21,121 nt of DNA from a virus: positions 1-21,121 of the IMG/VR virus record IMGVR_UViG_3300025669_000226; one strand, given 5' to 3'. Every line of letters begins with the position of its first letter. Positions within the stretch are counted from its first letter, which is position 1. The notes beneath the pieces are model-generated. The model did no database searches. It was not told where the DNA came from and was given only the letters and a program-made list of their open reading frames with translations. This document shows, piece by piece, positions 19,834 through 21,121 of the stretch. The translations under genes were made by a program, and so were the position numbers.

Positions 19834-19973
19834 ATAAAACAGACTTATATAGACTTTTAATAATGGTATTAGCGTTTGGCTTTATTGCTGTTGCAAGCTT
19901 AACAGTTTGCTATGGGTTTTACCAAGCTAGTGAGTTTGTAAGGATAGGGCTTGACCCAATTTTATGCAAATAA
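19830..19973 (+). CDS. Small membrane protein (47 aa)
   Basis: ATG 19830 overlaps the previous stop (ATGA). The product has a membrane helix (LLIMVLAFGFIAVASLTVCYGF) and a short polar tail. It is a holin-type candidate; in the same cluster are two other small membrane proteins. Confidence 0.52.
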   Translation: MNKTDLYRLLIMVLAFGFIAVASLTVCYGFYQASEFVRIGLDPILCK

Positions 19974-20308
19974 GAACCACTAAACAAAACAAAGGGATTG
20001 TTGAGTCAATTCGCAAGGGCGATGAAATTATCCTTGAAATGCCAGTCAACAATCACGCCGCTAAGTTTTTTAAAGTTGAAGTGGTAGAGCTAACAAACGA
20101 CATCCAAAGATGTTGTGCTTGCAACTGCTTACTGCACGCAAAAGAGGATCGTTTTGTTTGGGGTAAAGGAGTTTACTGTGGTGACTGCATTAAGAGAAAA
20201 AGAGAACGCACGAGAGAGGCTGCCGCCATCAGTGTTAGAAAAAGAAAAACTAAAGCAAATGCTATGAGGGCTACTATTGCTGCCGACATCCAGTCCAATA
20301 AAAAATAG
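19964..20308 (+). CDS. Zinc-ribbon protein (114 aa)
   Basis: The N-terminus is beta-like (GDEIILEMPVNNHAAKFFKVEVVEL). Residues about 48-75 hold CCACNC...VYCGDCIKRK, a C-x-x-C...C-x-x-C zinc ribbon. The C-terminus is highly basic (RKRERTREAAAISVRKRKTKANAMR), probably nucleic-acid binding. The start overlaps the preceding ORF by 10 bases. It is the last gene of the rightward arm, and its stop lies in the inverted repeat of the convergent terminator. Confidence 0.62.
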   Translation: MQIRTTKQNKGIVESIRKGDEIILEMPVNNHAAKFFKVEVVELTNDIQRCCACNCLLHAKEDRFVWGKGVYCGDCIKRKRERTREAAAISVRKRKTKANAMRATIAADIQSNKK

Positions 20309-20367
20309 CCAGTGGTTATTGTATAAAAGCTGGGAAGCAATGAAAAAAAAGCCACCACTGGCTATTT
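20303..20367. terminator. 14-bp inverted repeat at convergent gene ends
   Basis: AAATAGCCAGTGGT (20303-20316) and ACCACTGGCTATTT (20354-20367) are a perfect 14-bp inverted repeat with a long loop. A good T run follows on the leftward strand (TTTTTTATT), less so rightward. It is best read as a leftward terminator back-up, and possibly bidirectional. Confidence 0.62.
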
Positions 20368-20369
20368 GT

Positions 20370-20416
20370 TGAGGTTAAATCTTGCAATTGCTATGCTCTC
20401 ACAAAACTTAACCTCA
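20370..20416. repeat. 9-bp inverted repeat
   Basis: TGAGGTTAA (20370-20378) and TTAACCTCA (20408-20416) flank a 29-base loop between the terminators. The gap 20309-20531 otherwise has no gene. Confidence 0.45.
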
Positions 20417-20444
20417 GTTATATCCAAGATAGCACTTTTACAAA

Positions 20445-20468
20445 TAAAAAACCACTCGCAAAAGTGGT
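20445..20468 (-). terminator. Terminator after MazG-like gene
   Basis: ACCACT/AGTGGT stem (20451-20456 and 20463-20468) with a 6-nt loop, followed on the leftward strand by TTTTTTATTTG: a clean terminator. Confidence 0.85.
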
Positions 20469-20531
20469 CAATTATTATGTCTTTCTTAGTATAGGCTTGT
20501 GACCACAACAAATTAAGATCTAAATACTATA

Positions 20532-20933
20532 CTAAACTTCTTTTTGACTGTCAACCTTCGCCTGTTTCTCCCGATAAACCTTAACCCAAGAGCTTAAAAA
20601 CTCGTGGTCTTTATCGCCCCACTCTTCTCTAGCCTGATGACGATTAGTTTTCCCAAAATACTTAGCCTTATTTCTAGCCAGTTTTGACAGCACAGCTTCC
20701 ATAATATCAATGTCGCACATTTGGCTTAGACGGATTAAAAGGTACTGCACATCACCGATCTCACTCATTAGGCTAATCTCGTCAAACTCGCCCGAATTAA
20801 GCACTTCTAGTAGCTCCAGCAGTTCCTCTGATAGCCACCCTGCAACCTGATCTTTAGTTCCGTTCCTAAATATCTCAATATGCTCATTCTGTTTAATAAT
20901 GCACTTGCTGACTTTTTCAAAATCTGGTTTCAC
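20532..20933 (-). CDS. MazG-like nucleotide pyrophosphohydrolase
   Basis: The 133-residue protein has the MazG core EELLELLE (metal-binding Glu), SLMSEIGDVQYLLIRLSQM with E-x-x-D, and the final SKLARNKAKYFGK helix. It hydrolyses NTPs/dNTPs or (p)ppGpp-like nucleotides; phages use it to adjust nucleotide pools or the stringent response. The GTG start overlaps the upstream partial gene (GTGA). It is transcribed leftward, opposite to the nearby lysis cluster. Confidence 0.82.
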   Translation of the reverse strand: MKPDFEKVSKCIIKQNEHIEIFRNGTKDQVAGWLSEELLELLEVLNSGEFDEISLMSEIGDVQYLLIRLSQMCDIDIMEAVLSKLARNKAKYFGKTNRHQAREEWGDKDHEFLSSWVKVYREKQAKVDSQKEV

Positions 20934-21121
20934 TCTACCTGTCCAATAATTAAAATTAGTAAATGGCTAAATCTCTCAGCCATTTTAGGGTGCTGGCTGC
21001 AAAGTAAAATAAAATCTTCAATTTCTTTAGTGGTAAAGGGTGTTCTACCCTGACTCTCGTAGCCATTAAACTTGCTACCTAGATAACCAGCAGTAGCACC
21101 CATATCACTGTTATAGCCCTC
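20930..21121 (-). CDS. Unknown protein, N-terminus off window
   Basis: The 63-residue C-terminal part is open to the window edge (…NSDMGATAGYLGSKFNGYESQG... then a helical tail RFSHLLILIIGQVE). The stop overlaps the MazG-like start (GTGA), so it is in the same operon. No family is recognised from this fragment. Confidence 0.6.
   Translation of the reverse strand, partial: EGYNSDMGATAGYLGSKFNGYESQGRTPFTTKEIEDFILLCSQHPKMAERFSHLLILIIGQVE

Noticed and set aside
1-21121. Alternative genetic code (TGA recoded)
   Set aside because: TGA is used as a clean stop in several 4-base overlaps (e.g. 3153, 15484, 19831) and Trp is coded by TGG.

Overview
The window is a contiguous piece of a tailed double-stranded DNA bacteriophage genome, cut at both ends. 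The case rests on a small and large terminase, a portal, a scaffold-like protein, an HK97-fold-type major capsid protein and head-tail connector-like proteins. These sit opposite a replication block (primase-helicase and single-stranded DNA-binding protein) and a lysozyme. The DNA is AT-rich, coding is tight with many 1-4 base start/stop overlaps, and the standard code fits every gene. No integrase, tRNA or CRISPR array was seen. The host cannot be named from this sequence; the lysozyme implies a peptidoglycan wall, and an AT-rich bacterium is likely.

Layout. Positions 1-12215 are a leftward late operon. In transcription order it holds three small early-late ORFs (one a C2HC zinc-knuckle protein), a winged-helix-like protein, terminase small and large subunits, an unknown acidic protein, an HTH protein, portal, a small Cys protein, scaffold, major capsid protein and a decoration-like protein. 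A strong terminator follows. Beyond it lies a coupled three-gene cassette (tandem GT-A glycosyltransferase, small glycosyltransferase-like protein, TagD-like cytidylyltransferase), then a coiled-coil protein, a head-tail adaptor and a truncated beta-rich virion protein. An HNH endonuclease gene (12284-12664) with its own promoter sits just upstream of the late promoter.

Positions 12701-13347 are the non-coding pivot between the two arms. They hold AAGCCTATG iterons in both orientations, a very A/T-rich tract (a good origin candidate), a promoter, and about 190 nt of apparently structured RNA ending in a long terminator hairpin just before the primase-helicase start codon.

Positions 13348-20308 run rightward: primase-helicase, two small unknowns, an SSB behind a consensus promoter, a sigma-region-4-like HTH regulator, an unknown, an excisionase-like wHTH protein, a membrane-anchored lysozyme, and a string of small membrane, secreted or zinc-ribbon proteins. 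Positions 20530-21121 run leftward again, with a MazG-like pyrophosphohydrolase and a truncated unknown facing the rightward arm across paired terminators.

The most unusual features are the riboswitch- or attenuator-like leader of the primase-helicase, a shared extended -35 box (CCTATTGACA) in promoters on both strands, three promoters whose start codon falls at the predicted +1 (leaderless mRNAs), a 70-bp duplication that has placed a -35 element in front of the lysozyme gene, and the glycosyltransferase/cytidylyltransferase cassette inside the structural operon.
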